The notes beneath the pieces are model-generated. The model was not told the DNA's origin. It worked only from the letters and a program-made list of their open reading frames with translations, and did not search any database. A program made the position numbers and the translations under genes. Positions 21,681 through 31,901 of a DNA stretch of 64,000 bases are shown here, piece after piece. Source of the stretch: Serratia entomophila (lineage in GTDB: Bacteria > Pseudomonadota > Gammaproteobacteria > Enterobacterales > Enterobacteriaceae); assembly GCF_021462285.1 (NCBI RefSeq), contig NZ_CP082787.1:744001-808000 (forward strand), read 5' to 3'. Within the stretch, counting starts at the first letter, position 1. Each line of letters opens with the position of its first letter.

Positions 21681-22526
21681 TTACCTCGCCACGGCGGAGC
21701 GGCCGTAGGCCTGAGTGATACGGTCAATAACCACGGCCAGAATGACGATCGCCAGACCGGCTTCCAGCCCCAGCCCGACGTTCAGCGTCTGGATGCCCAC
21801 CAGCACGTCTTCGCCCAGGCCGCGCGCGCCGATCATCGAGGCCACTACCACCATCGACAGCGACATCATGGTGGTTTGGTTGATGCCGGCCATGATGCTC
21901 GGCAGCGCCAGCGGCAGCTGCACGCCAAACAGTTTCTGCCAGCGATTGGCGCCGAAGGCGGTGACCGACTCCATCACTTCCTTGTCGACCTGGCGGATCC
22001 CCAGGTCGGTGAGGCGGATCAGCGGCGGCGTGGCGTAGATCACCGTCGCCAGGATCGCCGGCACCTTGCCCAGGCCGAACAGCATCAGCACCGGGATCAG
22101 ATACACGAAGCTCGGCATGGTTTGCATCACGTCCATCAGCGGCATCATCACCGCCCGCACCCGGTCGTTGCGCGCCGCCAGCACGCCCAGAGGAATGCCG
22201 ATAACCACCGCCAGCAGCGTGGCCACCAGCACCAGCGCCAGGGTTTGCATCAGCTTGTCCCACATGCCGGCGGTGCCGACCAGCAGCAGCAGGCCGACAA
22301 TCACCAGCGTCGGCAGCCAGCGGCGGGTGGCGTGCCAGGCCAGCAGCCCGACCGCCGCCAGCATCAGCCACCAGGGGGTGGCGCGCAGCAGGCTTTCAAG
22401 ATGGATCACCGCCCACAGCAGGGTGTCGGAGATCTTGCGGAACATATCGCCATAGTTGGTGACCAACACATCGACCCAGCCATTGATCCAATCGGCGATG
22501 GAGAAGGTAAAGCGTTCTGGAAACAT
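21681..22526 (-). CDS. hutW: ABC transporter permease, histidine/betaine type (HutW-like)
   Basis: A 281-residue ProW/OpuAB-type inner membrane permease with about six hydrophobic segments. The cytoplasmic EAA loop is visible around residues 190-210 (VTAFGANRWQKLFGVQLPLALPSIMAGI). An N-terminal extension of about 60 residues contains an amphipathic and a membrane stretch. It works with the neighbouring ATPase and binding protein. The substrate is inferred as histidine or urocanate from the operon; a quaternary ammonium substrate is possible on family grounds. Confidence 0.82.
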   Translation of the reverse strand: MFPERFTFSIADWINGWVDVLVTNYGDMFRKISDTLLWAVIHLESLLRATPWWLMLAAVGLLAWHATRRWLPTLVIVGLLLLVGTAGMWDKLMQTLALVLVATLLAVVIGIPLGVLAARNDRVRAVMMPLMDVMQTMPSFVYLIPVLMLFGLGKVPAILATVIYATPPLIRLTDLGIRQVDKEVMESVTAFGANRWQKLFGVQLPLALPSIMAGINQTTMMSLSMVVVASMIGARGLGEDVLVGIQTLNVGLGLEAGLAIVILAVVIDRITQAYGRSAVAR

Positions 22527-22594
22527 AAATTTTGCCCCTGTCCGGCCCGGGCCATGCAGGCACCGGGAGAGTGTTTACTGAAACCTGAAAATGC

Positions 22595-23560
22595 TTACAA
22601 GGAGGCCTGGATTTTTTTCGCCGCGTCTTCGCTCACCCACTGTTGCCAAATGTCCGGGTGCTGCTTGAAGAACTCCAGCGCCAGCTTCTGCGAGCTGATG
22701 CGTTCCTTGCTCATGCGCGCCAGATTCTGGTTAACCAGATCGAGCGGCAGATTCACTTTCGCCAGCACCTGCACCAACTCAGGCGCCTGCTGGTTAAACA
22801 CGCTGGAAAGGCCGACCTTGATGTGAATGTTTTTGTCTACGCCCGGCTCTTCCAGCTTCACCAGATCGAGCTGGCCCATGATCGGCGTCGGCGACCAGTA
22901 ATAGAACAGGATTGGCTCGCCGCGGCGGTAGCTGGAGAGGATGGCGGTATCCAGCGCCGGGCCGGTGCCGGGGCGGAAGTTGGTGAACTTGTCGTCCAGC
23001 TTGAATTTCTTCAGGATGGCGGTGTTGTCCAGCTCGCAGGTCCAGCCGGCCGGGCAGTTGTAGAAACGGCCTTTTTCCGGCTCTTCCTGATCGCGGAACA
23101 GCTGCGCGTATTTGGCCAGGTCCGGAATGCTCTTCAGATCCGGCGCCAGCGGTTTCAGCTTGCGCTTGGCATCGCCTTCAATCACGTAGCGCGGCACGTA
23201 CCAGCCTTCTACCGCGCCGACGATCGGGGCGCCGACGCTGACGGCCTTACCTGCCTTCTCGGCCTTGTTCCATACTTCGCTGCGGCCGATCCACTCTTCG
23301 GCGAACACCTGAATATCGTTGGTGCCGACCGCCTGCTCCATGGTGATGGAGTTGCCGGGCAGCGAATCGGTTTTACAGTCATAGCCCTTCTGCAGCACGT
23401 ACTGCATGACGTCGGTCAGCAGCATGCCGCTTTCCCAGTTCAGGCCGGCGAATTTCACCGGCTTGCCGGATTCGCACCAGCCTGCTGCGCGGGCCGAGAG
23501 GCTGCCGGTCATCAACCCGATCGCCAGGATCGGTAGCCATATTTTGTGTCGTGTTTGCAT
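22595..23560 (-). CDS. hutX: Periplasmic binding protein of the hut ABC importer (HutX-like)
   Basis: 321 residues with a signal peptide of about 25 residues (cut near SARA-AG) and the OpuAC/ProX-type fold. The mature chain starts GWCESGKPVKF; three further cysteines (DCKTD, YNCPAGWTCE) could form disulfides. It delivers the substrate to HutWV. The start MQTRHKIW at 23560 is chosen over a frame extending 48 codons upstream that has no signal-like beginning. It follows the permease hutT by 53 bases, which include a small hairpin. Confidence 0.82.
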   Translation of the reverse strand: MQTRHKIWLPILAIGLMTGSLSARAAGWCESGKPVKFAGLNWESGMLLTDVMQYVLQKGYDCKTDSLPGNSITMEQAVGTNDIQVFAEEWIGRSEVWNKAEKAGKAVSVGAPIVGAVEGWYVPRYVIEGDAKRKLKPLAPDLKSIPDLAKYAQLFRDQEEPEKGRFYNCPAGWTCELDNTAILKKFKLDDKFTNFRPGTGPALDTAILSSYRRGEPILFYYWSPTPIMGQLDLVKLEEPGVDKNIHIKVGLSSVFNQQAPELVQVLAKVNLPLDLVNQNLARMSKERISSQKLALEFFKQHPDIWQQWVSEDAAKKIQASL

Positions 23561-23585
23561 AGTGATACTCCGCTTTAATGACAAA

Positions 23586-23606
23586 GAGCCCGGGAACGGC
23601 GGGCTC
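23586..23606. other. Intercistronic hairpin between hutT and hutX
   Basis: GAGCCCG (23586-23592), GGAACGG, CGGGCTC (23600-23606). A 7-bp stem just after the hutT stop, possibly setting relative expression within the operon. No T-run. Confidence 0.4.
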
Positions 23607-23613
23607 ATGGTTT

Positions 23614-25008
23614 TTAATAGCTTTGCGGTGTGGCTGCGACGGGTGAACCCCCGCCTTTTTTGCGCACCCACAACCAGTAAGCCAGGGTGAGGAAGGCGAC
23701 CCACACCAGCCCCACGTACAGGGCGATGCGGCTTTCCTCAAAGTAGCCGAGCAGGCCGATGACGAACAGCATGAACGCCGTCGCCAATGCGGGGGCTACC
23801 GGCCACCAGGGCACCGGGAAGCTCAGCTGGCTGACCTCCTGCGGCGACAGGGTGCGGCGCATGGCTGCCTGCGACAGCAGGATCATCAGCCATACCCAAA
23901 CGGTGGCGAAGGTGGCGATAGAGGCGATGATCATAAATACCTGTTTCGGGATCAGGTAATTGAGGATCACCCCCAGCAGCAGGGCGACCGACATCACCAG
24001 CACCGTCATCCAGGGCACGCCGCTGGCGGTCAGTTTGGAGAAGCTTTTCGGCGCCTGGCCATCCTGCGCCATGCCGTACATCATGCGGCCGGCGCCGAAG
24101 ATGTCGCTGTTGATGGCCGAAATGGCGGCGGTGATCACCACCACGTTGAGCACGTTGGCGGCGGAGCTGATGCCGAGGTTACTGAAGATCTCGACGAACG
24201 GGCTGCCGTTCTGGCCGATGCTGTTCCACGGATAAATCGCCATCAGCACCAGCAGCGTCAGCACGTAAAACAGCAAGATGCGCACCGGTACGGCGTTGAT
24301 CGCTTTCGGCAGCACCTTGGCGGGGTCTTTCGCCTCGCTGGCGGTAATGCCGATGATCTCGATGCCGCCGAAGGCGAACATCACCACCGCCAGCGAGGCG
24401 ATCACACCGCCGATGCCGTTAGGCATAAAACCGCCGTGCTGCCACAGGTTGCTGATGCCGGTGGCGTGCTGCGTTTGGCCGAAGCCGAACAGCATCACCG
24501 CCGCGCCGCCGACAATCATGGCGACGATAGCGGCGACCTTGATCAGCGAAAGCCAGAATTCCATTTCGCCGAACACTTTGACGCTGCACAGATTGAGCGC
24601 GCCGATGAACATGATGATGCTGAGCACCCATACCCACTGGGCGACGTCCGGGAACCACAGCCCCATATAGATGCCGAAGGCGGTGACGTCCGCCAGGGCG
24701 ACGATCACCATTTCGAAGGTGTAGGTCCAGCCGGTGAGGAAGCCGGCCAGCGGGCCGAGATAGTGGCTGGCGTAGTGGCCGAACGAACCGGAAACCGGCT
24801 GATGCACCGCCATTTCACCCAGCGCGCGCATCACCATAAATACCGCGGCGCCGCCCACCAGGTAGGCCAGCAGCACCGCCGGGCCAGCCAGCTGGATAGC
24901 GCCGGCGGAGCCGTAGAACAGGCCGGTGCCGATCGCCGAGCCGAGAGCCATAAAGCGGATGTGCCGCGCGTTTAGTCCGCGTCTGAGTTGTGTCGTGTCG
25001 TTACGCAT
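23614..25008 (-). CDS. hutT: Amino acid permease, APC superfamily (HutT-like histidine permease)
   Basis: 464 residues with about twelve transmembrane helices and the AAT-family N-terminus: [21 protein letters not shown] carries the conserved GSAIGTGLF substrate and sodium-like binding kink of TM1. It belongs to the proline-specific/histidine permease branch. As it lies between hutH and the ABC importer, histidine uptake by proton symport is the likely job. The start [12 protein letters not shown] at 25008 is chosen; the 26 upstream codons overlap the hairpin that follows hutH. Confidence 0.85.
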   Translation of the reverse strand: MRNDTTQLRRGLNARHIRFMALGSAIGTGLFYGSAGAIQLAGPAVLLAYLVGGAAVFMVMRALGEMAVHQPVSGSFGHYASHYLGPLAGFLTGWTYTFEMVIVALADVTAFGIYMGLWFPDVAQWVWVLSIIMFIGALNLCSVKVFGEMEFWLSLIKVAAIVAMIVGGAAVMLFGFGQTQHATGISNLWQHGGFMPNGIGGVIASLAVVMFAFGGIEIIGITASEAKDPAKVLPKAINAVPVRILLFYVLTLLVLMAIYPWNSIGQNGSPFVEIFSNLGISSAANVLNVVVITAAISAINSDIFGAGRMMYGMAQDGQAPKSFSKLTASGVPWMTVLVMSVALLLGVILNYLIPKQVFMIIASIATFATVWVWLMILLSQAAMRRTLSPQEVSQLSFPVPWWPVAPALATAFMLFVIGLLGYFEESRIALYVGLVWVAFLTLAYWLWVRKKGGGSPVAATPQSY

Positions 25009-25052
25009 GTTGCTTCCCGTTGAGTTTTTGCCGAACAGGCACGCGCTGCCCG

Positions 25053-25075
25053 CACCGGGTGGCATGCACCCGGTG
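25053..25075. other. Intercistronic hairpin between hutH and hutT
   Basis: CACCGGGTG (25053-25061), GCATG loop, CACCCGGTG (25067-25075): a perfect 9-bp stem in the 102-base gap after hutH. There is no T-run; likely a processing or 3'-protection element that favours the upstream hutUH message. Confidence 0.5.
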
Positions 25076-25110
25076 GGACAGAACAAACTGCGTGGTCAGA
25101 TTTTTTGTGG

Positions 25111-26646
25111 TTACGCCAGGCTAGGCAGCAGCGCTGCAGGCAGCAGCGATGTCAGGTGACCGGCCGCCAGCAGTTGGCTGGCGGCTTCAATGTCGGGGGC
25201 GAAGAAACGATCCTTGTCGTAGAAACTGACATGCTCGCGCAGCAAACGGCGCGCCTGCTCCAGGCCTGCGGTGGTTTTCAGACCGGTGCGGAAATCCAGA
25301 CCCTGGCAGGCGGCCAGCCATTCGACCGCCAGAATGCCGCGCACGTTGTCGGCCATTTCCCACAGGCGGCGGCCGGCGGCCGGCGCCATGGAAACGTGGT
25401 CTTCCTGGTTGGCGGAGGTCGGAATGCTGTCAACGCTGGACGGGTGTGCCAACGCCTTGTTTTCACTGGCCAGCGCCGCGGCGGTAACCTGGGCTATCAT
25501 AAATCCGGAGTTCACCCCGCCGTTTTCCACCAGGAACGGCGGCAGCTGCGACATGTGTTTATCCATCATCAGCGAGATGCGGCGCTCGGACAGCGAGCCG
25601 ATTTCAGCAAACGCCAGCGCCAGGTTGTCGGCGGCCATCGCCACCGGTTCGGCGTGGAAGTTGCCGCCGGACAGCACGTCACCCTGTTCGGCGAACACCA
25701 GCGGGTTGTCGGACACCGCGTTGGCTTCGATTTCCAGGACTTCGCTGGCCTGGCGAATTTGCGTCAGGCAGGCGCCCATCACCTGCGGCTGACAGCGCAG
25801 GGAGTAAGGATCCTGCACTTTTTCGCAGTTGCGGTGCGAATCGGACACTTCGCTGCGCTCACCGAGCAAATGGCGGTAGGCGACGGCGGCGTCGATCTGG
25901 CCGCGTTGCCCGCGCACTTCATGGATTCGGGCATCGAACGGGCTGCGTGAACCCAGCGCCGCTTCCACCGTCAGGCTGCCCGCCACGGTCGCGGCGGCGT
26001 ACAGGTCTTCTGCGTCGAATAAACCGCGCAGGGCGAAGGCGGTAGAAACCTGGGTGCCGTTCAGCAACGCCAGGCCTTCCTTCGCCGCCAGCGTCAGCGG
26101 TTTCAGGCCCGCCTTGGCCAACGCTTCGATCGCCGGCAGCCATTCGCCCTGATAGCGCGCCTTGCCTTCGCCCAGCAGCAGCAGGCTCATGTGCGCCAGC
26201 GGCGCCAGGTCGCCAGAGGCGCCCACCGAGCCTTTCAGCGGAATATGCGGGTACACTTCGGCGTTGACCAATGCGATCAGCGCCTGGATCACTTCCAGAC
26301 GGATACCGGAGAAACCGCGCGACAGGCTGTTGATCTTCAACACCATAATCAGGCGAACCAGGTTGTCGTCGGTCGGGGCGCCCACGCCGGCGGCGTGAGA
26401 CAGCACGATCGAACGCTGCAGGTTCTCCAGATCTTCCCGCGCAATGCGGGTGGAGGCCAGCAGGCCAAAGCCGGTGTTGATGCCGTAGGTGGTGCGGTTT
26501 TCTTCCACAATGCGTTCCACGCAGGCGACGCTTTGCTGGATGGCGGCGTAGGCGTTGTCGTCCAGTGTCAGGGTGACCGGATGCTGATACACGTCGCGCA
26601 GCTGCGCCAGGGTCAGTTTGCCGGGGCGGATAGTCAGCGCCTTCAT
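25111..26646 (-). CDS. hutH: Histidine ammonia-lyase
   Basis: 511 residues. It converts L-histidine to urocanate and ammonia. The Ala143-Ser144-Gly145 triad in [14 protein letters not shown] forms the MIO cofactor, and the catalytic Tyr54 (TYGINTGFG), His84 (SHAAGVG), Tyr in QDPYSLR and the NQEDHVSM motif are all present. The ATG overlaps the hutU stop by four bases (ATGA), so expression is coupled. The complete active site is in contrast to the shorter-loop paralogue at 19284-20810. Confidence 0.96.
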   Translation of the reverse strand: MKALTIRPGKLTLAQLRDVYQHPVTLTLDDNAYAAIQQSVACVERIVEENRTTYGINTGFGLLASTRIAREDLENLQRSIVLSHAAGVGAPTDDNLVRLIMVLKINSLSRGFSGIRLEVIQALIALVNAEVYPHIPLKGSVGASGDLAPLAHMSLLLLGEGKARYQGEWLPAIEALAKAGLKPLTLAAKEGLALLNGTQVSTAFALRGLFDAEDLYAAATVAGSLTVEAALGSRSPFDARIHEVRGQRGQIDAAVAYRHLLGERSEVSDSHRNCEKVQDPYSLRCQPQVMGACLTQIRQASEVLEIEANAVSDNPLVFAEQGDVLSGGNFHAEPVAMAADNLALAFAEIGSLSERRISLMMDKHMSQLPPFLVENGGVNSGFMIAQVTAAALASENKALAHPSSVDSIPTSANQEDHVSMAPAAGRRLWEMADNVRGILAVEWLAACQGLDFRTGLKTTAGLEQARRLLREHVSFYDKDRFFAPDIEAASQLLAAGHLTSLLPAALLPSLA

Positions 26647-28334
26647 GCTTTTCCTCCTTGAGTCGCGGCAACCATCGGCAGGTTCAGGCCTTGCTCGCGG
26701 GCGCAGTCGATGGCGATGTCGTAGCCGGCATCGGCATGGCGCATTACGCCGGTGGCCGGGTCGTTATGCAGTACGCGGGCGATGCGTTCGGCGGCTTCAT
26801 CGGTGCCGTCACAGACGATCACCATGCCGGAGTGCTGGGAGAAGCCCATGCCGACGCCGCCGCCGTGGTGCAGCGAAACCCAGGTCGCGCCGCTGGCGGT
26901 GTTCAGCAGGGCGTTGAGCAGCGGCCAGTCGGAGACTGCATCTGAACCGTCTTTCATCGATTCGGTTTCACGGTTCGGGCTGGAGACCGAGCCGGAATCC
27001 AGATGGTCGCGGCCGATAACGATCGGCGCGGACAGTTCGCCGCGGCGCACCATTTCGTTGAACGCCAGGCCCAGCTTGGCGCGCTGGCCGAGGCCAACCC
27101 AGCAGATGCGCGCCGGCAGGCCCTGGAAGCTGATGCGCTCGCGGGCCATGTCCAGCCAGCGGTGCAGGTGTTCGTCGTCCGGGATCAGTTCTTTGACCAT
27201 GGCGTCGGTTTTGTAGATGTCCTGCGGGTCGCCGGACAGCGCGGCCCAGCGGAACGGCCCGATGCCGCGGCAGAACAGCGGACGGATATAGGCCGGCACG
27301 AAGCCCGGGAAATCAAAGGCATTGTCGACGCCCACTTCTTTCGCCATCTGGCGGATGTTGTTGCCGTAGTCGAAGGTCGGCACGCCCATCTGCTGGAACG
27401 CCAGCATGGCTTTCACGTGTTCGGCCATCGATTGTTTGGCGGCGGCGACCACCTTGGCGGGTTCGGTCTGCGCGCGCTGGCGGTATTCTTCCCAGCTCCA
27501 GCCGTTTGGCAGGTAGCCGTTCAGCGGATCGTGGGCGCTGGTCTGGTCGGTGACCATGTCCGGGCGCACGCCGCGGCGCACCAGCTCCGGCAGAATTTCC
27601 GCCGCGTTGCCGCACAGCGCGATGGAGATGGCTTTGCCTTCGGCGGTGTACTGTTTGATGCGCGCCAGCGCGTCGTCCAGATCCTTGGCCTGCTCATCGA
27701 CGTAGCGGGTTTTCAGACGGAAATCGATGCGGCTTTGCTGGCATTCGATGTTCAGCGAACAGGCGCCGGCCAGGGTGGCGGCCAGCGGCTGCGCGCCGCC
27801 CATGCCGCCCAGACCGGCGGTCAGCACCCAGCGGCCCTGCAGGCTGCCGTCGTAATGCTGGCGGCCCGCTTCGACGAAGGTTTCATAAGTGCCCTGGACG
27901 ATGCCCTGGCTGCCGATGTAGATCCAACTGCCGGCGGTCATCTGGCCGTACATCGCCAGGCCTTTGGCATCCAGTTCGTTAAAGTGTTCCCAGGTGGCCC
28001 AGTGCGGCACCAGGTTAGAGTTGGCGATCAGCACGCGCGGCGCGTTGCTGTGGGTTTTGAACACGCCGACCGGCTTGCCGGACTGCACCAGCAGGGTTTC
28101 GTCGTCTTCCAGCGTTTTCAGGGTTTCGACGATTTTGTCGTAGCAATCCCAGTCGCGCGCGGCGCGGCCGATGCCGCCGTACACCACCAGCTCATGCGGG
28201 TTTTCCGCCACTTCCGGATCGAGGTTGTTCATCAGCATGCGTAACGGCGCTTCGGTCAGCCAGCTCTTTGCATTTAATTGTGTGCCGCGTGGCGCGCGTA
28301 CATCGACATTGCGAACTTTGTTATTTGTAGTCAC
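26643..28334 (-). CDS. hutU: Urocanate hydratase
   Basis: 563 residues. It uses tightly bound NAD+ to convert urocanate to 4-imidazolone-5-propionate. The family features [17 protein letters not shown] at the N-terminus and [10 protein letters not shown] are present, and the catalytic Cys lies in ARICWVGLG. The GTG start at 28334 ([11 protein letters not shown]) is preferred: an AGGA ribosome site stands seven bases before it, and the in-frame ATG further up has no site. First gene of the operon hutU-hutH-hutT-hutX-hutW-hutV-hutH-like. hutI, hutG and hutC are not here and must be elsewhere. Confidence 0.95.
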   Translation of the reverse strand: MTTNNKVRNVDVRAPRGTQLNAKSWLTEAPLRMLMNNLDPEVAENPHELVVYGGIGRAARDWDCYDKIVETLKTLEDDETLLVQSGKPVGVFKTHSNAPRVLIANSNLVPHWATWEHFNELDAKGLAMYGQMTAGSWIYIGSQGIVQGTYETFVEAGRQHYDGSLQGRWVLTAGLGGMGGAQPLAATLAGACSLNIECQQSRIDFRLKTRYVDEQAKDLDDALARIKQYTAEGKAISIALCGNAAEILPELVRRGVRPDMVTDQTSAHDPLNGYLPNGWSWEEYRQRAQTEPAKVVAAAKQSMAEHVKAMLAFQQMGVPTFDYGNNIRQMAKEVGVDNAFDFPGFVPAYIRPLFCRGIGPFRWAALSGDPQDIYKTDAMVKELIPDDEHLHRWLDMARERISFQGLPARICWVGLGQRAKLGLAFNEMVRRGELSAPIVIGRDHLDSGSVSSPNRETESMKDGSDAVSDWPLLNALLNTASGATWVSLHHGGGVGMGFSQHSGMVIVCDGTDEAAERIARVLHNDPATGVMRHADAGYDIAIDCAREQGLNLPMVAATQGGKA

Positions 28335-28419
28335 AGCATTTTCCTCAAACAGTATCGGTGCAGATCCCATGACGCGGTGGGGTAATCACCACGGCATAAT
28401 AATGCGTAGGGTTTATTAA

Positions 28420-28448
28420 CATATACTTGTATGTACAAGCATATGCAA
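28420..28448 (-). promoter_or_regulatory. Promoter of the hut operon with a HutC-type operator
   Basis: On the minus strand TTGCAT (28448-28443), 17 bases, TATATG (28425-28420). The spacer is almost filled by the dyad CTTGTA-TG-TACAAG (28426-28439), a form typical of GntR-family HutC operators. A repressor bound there would block polymerase directly. Confidence 0.65.
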
Positions 28449-28677
28449 CACTGACCAGTTGCAGTGAAAAAAGGCATAAGATAAAATTATTTTTGTTTAT
28501 TATCAGTTGATTATGGTTGTGGTGATTGCCCGCGTCATAAGGTGCACGCGAGAGAACAGTGAGCTGTTCAACAAAAATGAATTAAAATTGAGTCATTTTT
28601 GAGCGTTAAATCACAATATTTTTACACCCTCGTTACAGTTCGGCTTCGGCGATAAATAAATCCTATCGCTGGAAAGC
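28449..28677. other. Intergenic region left of the MFS terminator
   Basis: AT-rich sequence between the hut promoter and the MFS terminator with no gene. A small dyad GAACAG-TGAG-CTGTTC lies at 28554-28569. Confidence 0.4.
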
Positions 28678-28700
28678 AAAAAGCCCGCCTGGCGGCGGGC
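28678..28700 (-). terminator. Terminator of the MFS transporter gene
   Basis: On the minus strand GCCCGCC, GCCA loop, GGCGGGC, then TTTTT. Stem arms are at 28694-28700 and 28683-28689. Confidence 0.88.
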
Positions 28701-28708
28701 TTCTGCAT

Positions 28709-30046
28709 TTATGCAGCGGGCTGTAGATGGGGTTTGCGGGTCATTTTGAACACCGTGGCTATGGCGGCGATCAGCGCCGGCACGCACAGGAACATCAGGA
28801 TGCTTTGCACCTCCCACTGCATGGCCAGCAGCTGGGCGCCCATCATGGTGCCGGCAACGCCGCCAAAGCGGCCGATACCCTGCATCCAGGCGATGCCGGT
28901 GGCGCGGCTGTGGGTGGGATAGAAGGTGGCCGCCAGGGTTTGCAGGCCGGACTGCGCGCCGTTCATGGTGATGCCCATCAGGAAGATGAACGCGCCCAGC
29001 AGCACGATATGGCTGTCTTCAGTAGCCATCGCCACAATCAGCAGAGCGGTGATGACGAAGCCGCTCGACACCACCTTATGCGCATTCCAGCGATCCATCA
29101 GCCAGCCGGCCACCAGAATGCCCAGCGTGCCGCCGAAGGTGAACAGCGAGGTGAGGATCGCCGATTGCTCCAGCTGATACCCCAGCCCCTGCATCAGGAT
29201 CGGCATCCAACTCAGCAGCACGTAGTAGATAACCAGCCCCATAAAATAGGTCAGCCACAGCATCAGCGTGCCGAGCAGGTAGGGGCGGGTGAACAGCAGG
29301 CCGACGCTGGTCTTCGACTGCGCCAGCTTCTCCTCATACAGATAAAAACGCGTCACGTGCTCAAGATTGTGGCTGACAAACCGCTGGGCGATGCGTTTGA
29401 TTTTCATCGCGTCCTGGCCGCGGTTGACCATGTACTTGACCGACTCCGGCAGGAACAGGATCAGTAAAACGGTCAGCGCCAGCGGCGCAATCGCCCCCAG
29501 CAACAGCACGCTATGCCAGCCGTAGGCCGGGATCAGCCAGGATGAAATGGCGCCGCCGCCGGCCGCGCCCAGCGGGAAGCCGCAGTACATGGTATTGATC
29601 GCCAACGAACGGCAGCGCTGCGGCGCATATTCGGAGATCAGCGTGATGGCGTTAGGCATCGCCGCACCCAGCCCAAGGCCGGTGAGAAAGCGCCACAGCG
29701 TCAGGCTGTTGAGCGAGCCGGCGTAGGCGGTGGCCAGGCTCGACAGGCCGAAGAACAGGCAGGAGAACACCAGCACCCGTTTGCGGCCGATGCGATCCGA
29801 GATTGGCCCGGCGACCAGCGCGCCGAGCGACAGGCCGAGCAGCGCGGCGCTCAGCACCGGCCCCAGATCCTGTTTGACAATGCCCCAGTCTTTGGCGACC
29901 GAGGGCGCGATATAGCCCATGGCGGCGGTGTCAAAACCGTCGATGGCGAGGATCAGGAACCCGAGAATGATCAAGGTCCAGTGAAACAGCGAAAATTTGC
30001 TGTCGTCGATAGCCTGCTGAATATTCAACTCGGTGGAATGAGTCAT
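28709..30046 (-). CDS. MFS transporter, aromatic acid:H+ symporter type
   Basis: 445 residues with twelve predicted membrane helices. TM1 carries the DGFDTAAMGYIAP motif of the aromatic acid:H+ symporter (AAHS) group, and loop 2-3 has GPISDRIGRKRVL. Group members carry small aromatic or cyclic carboxylates (benzoate, protocatechuate, 3-hydroxyphenylpropionate). An operator-like dyad resembling the hut one overlaps its predicted -10, so uptake of urocanate or a related imidazole acid is a plausible role, not shown. The start MTHSTELN at 30046 has a GAGGG site; the 27 upstream codons run through the promoter. Confidence 0.82.
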   Translation of the reverse strand: MTHSTELNIQQAIDDSKFSLFHWTLIILGFLILAIDGFDTAAMGYIAPSVAKDWGIVKQDLGPVLSAALLGLSLGALVAGPISDRIGRKRVLVFSCLFFGLSSLATAYAGSLNSLTLWRFLTGLGLGAAMPNAITLISEYAPQRCRSLAINTMYCGFPLGAAGGGAISSWLIPAYGWHSVLLLGAIAPLALTVLLILFLPESVKYMVNRGQDAMKIKRIAQRFVSHNLEHVTRFYLYEEKLAQSKTSVGLLFTRPYLLGTLMLWLTYFMGLVIYYVLLSWMPILMQGLGYQLEQSAILTSLFTFGGTLGILVAGWLMDRWNAHKVVSSGFVITALLIVAMATEDSHIVLLGAFIFLMGITMNGAQSGLQTLAATFYPTHSRATGIAWMQGIGRFGGVAGTMMGAQLLAMQWEVQSILMFLCVPALIAAIATVFKMTRKPHLQPAA

Positions 30047-30114
30047 GGCACCCTCTAAACGCAGATGTTGTCGTGATGGATACGTTACCGGAACTGTCGC
30101 CCGGCTTGTGTTTG

Positions 30115-30151
30115 CTTGTATATACATCTGCGCAGCGAGGCTTCATGTCAA
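30115..30151 (-). promoter_or_regulatory. MFS gene promoter with a HutC-like dyad
   Basis: On the minus strand a perfect TTGACA (30151-30146) stands 18-21 bases before a TGTATA/TATATA -10 region. The dyad TTGTATATACAT (within 30115-30128, inner TGTATATACA fully palindromic) overlaps that -10 and resembles TTGTATGTACAA at the hut promoter. Confidence 0.5.
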
Positions 30152-30370
30152 ATATATTTATCTTATTTGTTAACTCCGTGTTGTTTTCTGTCAGGCAGCA
30201 TGCACCACCGATCGTCGAGGGTGGGTCAGGAAGAAAATTAAATAAGGGTCATAACCGGTGAGATATGCTGGCTGCGGCGTTGAGGATAAAATTTAATACA
30301 ATTTTGGCCGTTTGGTCGCCGGGCCGGAATCTGCGATAATCGCTTTTTACCTTTCCAGATTGAGAAACCG
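30152..30370. other. Intergenic region before queE
   Basis: AT-rich stretch between the divergent MFS and queE genes. No gene is seen; the queE promoter probably lies in 30280-30350. Confidence 0.4.
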
Positions 30371-31042
30371 ATGCAGTACCCGATTAATGAGATGTTCCAA
30401 ACCTTGCAGGGCGAAGGCTTTTTCACCGGCGTGCCGGCCATTTTTATCCGCCTGCAGGGCTGCCCGGTAGGGTGCAGCTGGTGCGACACCAAGCACACCT
30501 GGGAAAAGGAAGCCAATCGGGAAGTCGACATGCAGCGGATCCTGGTCAAAACCGAAGAAAGCGACGCCTGGGGCAGCGCCAGCGCCGAGCAGCTGCTGGC
30601 GGTGATGCGTCAACAGGGCTACACCGCGCGCCATGTGGTAATCACCGGCGGCGAGCCCTGCATCTACGATTTGACGCCGCTGACCGAGCTGTTTGAACAG
30701 CAGGGCTACGGCTGCCAGATAGAGACCAGCGGCACCCACGAGATCCGCTGTTCGGCCAAAACCTGGGTGACGGTTTCACCCAAGGTGAATATGCGCGGCG
30801 GCATGAAGGTGTTGGATCAGGCGCTGCGGCGCGCCGACGAAGTGAAGCATCCGGTGGCGCGTGAACGGGATATCGAGGCGCTGGACGCGCTATTGGCGAC
30901 GCTGCAGGATGACAAGGCGCGCATTATCGCGCTGCAGCCGATCAGCCAGAAGGAAGAGGCGACCCGCCTGTGCATTGAGACCTGCATCGCGCGCAACTGG
31001 CGCCTGTCGATGCAAACCCACAAATATTTGAATATTGCTTAG
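30371..31042 (+). CDS. queE: 7-carboxy-7-deazaguanine synthase QueE
   Basis: A 223-residue radical SAM enzyme, the same length as in E. coli. Cys31, Cys35 and Cys38 (GCPVGCSWCDT) hold the 4Fe-4S cluster, and VITGGEP follows as the SAM-binding GGE motif. It contracts 6-carboxytetrahydropterin to 7-carboxy-7-deazaguanine in queuosine synthesis. It is convergent with queD, which supplies its substrate. Confidence 0.95.
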   Translation: MQYPINEMFQTLQGEGFFTGVPAIFIRLQGCPVGCSWCDTKHTWEKEANREVDMQRILVKTEESDAWGSASAEQLLAVMRQQGYTARHVVITGGEPCIYDLTPLTELFEQQGYGCQIETSGTHEIRCSAKTWVTVSPKVNMRGGMKVLDQALRRADEVKHPVARERDIEALDALLATLQDDKARIIALQPISQKEEATRLCIETCIARNWRLSMQTHKYLNIA

Positions 31043-31058
31043 TTGCCTGAGGCAAAAG

Positions 31059-31095
31059 CTTTCAAACTGCAGCCAACAACGCTGCAGCTTGAAAG
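31059..31095. terminator. Hairpin between convergent queE and queD
   Basis: CTTTCAAACTGCAGC (31059-31073) and GCTGCAGCTTGAAAG (31081-31095) form a 15-bp stem with one mismatch and a CAACAAC loop. It lies between two stop codons and probably terminates or stabilises both messages; no T-run. Confidence 0.65.
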
Positions 31096-31105
31096 ATGAA
31101 GGGGA

Positions 31106-31465
31106 TCAGCCTTTATATACGCACCCGGCGGTGCAGGTCTCTTTTACCATCACCGCCGTCAGTTCCGGCAACTGAGGTTTGAGCTGCTGCCAGATCCAGG
31201 CGGCGAGCACTTCGCTGGTGGGATTTTCCAATCCTGGAATATCGTTCAGATAATGGTGATCCAGGCGCTCCCAAATTGGCGAGAACACGGCCTTAAGCTC
31301 GGCGAAATCCATCACCCAACCGGTGTGGGCGTCCACTTCACCGGTTACTTCCAGACGCACCATAAACGAATGCCCATGCAGACGGCCGCATTTATGGCCC
31401 TCCGGCACGTGCGGCAAACGGTGTGCGGCTTCAAACTGAAAATCTTTAAACAGCGTGGTTGCCAT
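31106..31465 (-). CDS. queD: 6-carboxy-5,6,7,8-tetrahydropterin synthase QueD
   Basis: A 119-residue enzyme of the PTPS/QueD fold. Zinc ligands His15, His30 and His32 and the catalytic Cys26 ([13 protein letters not shown]) are present, and LDHHYLND and PTSE motifs follow. It makes 6-carboxytetrahydropterin from dihydroneopterin triphosphate, the first dedicated step to queuosine. It faces queE and shares a hairpin with it. Confidence 0.95.
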   Translation of the reverse strand: MATTLFKDFQFEAAHRLPHVPEGHKCGRLHGHSFMVRLEVTGEVDAHTGWVMDFAELKAVFSPIWERLDHHYLNDIPGLENPTSEVLAAWIWQQLKPQLPELTAVMVKETCTAGCVYKG

Positions 31466-31901
31466 TATTACGGCCTCATTGACTCAAAAACCGCCGCATA
31501 GTACCGGAAAGCGCGCCTGCTTGCCATTTATACCGCTTTGGTCTACGCCTGCGGCCGCAACCCCGGGGTTAACACTTTTTTTGTTTGGTGCGCGCGGCAC
31601 CTATCGGCTGGGGTAATGAGAGGTAAATGCGATTCATTCAAAAATGGCAAAAAAAACAGGTTATATTTCAGCTGGATAAAAAACATTGTTTAACGCTTTA
31701 AGCGTTATGCCTTACCAGAAAAACAGCTTAGTCATTTTGGTTATTAATTATTGCTATCCCTTATTTATTCGTTGCTATTCTGCTCGGTAACCTTACAAAC
31801 TCTCCTGATCTTTTCAGGACACCCGACTGAACGAACAGACAGCGACTGACACTGGCGAGCGCCGTTCACACAGGCGCTAAGTATAGGAAATAAGTACTGC
31901 A
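31466..31901. promoter_or_regulatory. queD-cysJ intergenic region with the cysJIH promoter
   Basis: 436 bases between divergent genes with no credible frame. The part nearest cysJ (31620-31800) is strongly AT-rich, as is usual for CysB-activated promoters, and contains several TTAT/ATAA half-motifs. TTGCTA at 31751-31756 and TATTCT at 31776-31781 are spaced 19 bases and are only a weak promoter match, consistent with activator dependence. CysB control is inferred from the operon, not from an identified site. Confidence 0.45.
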
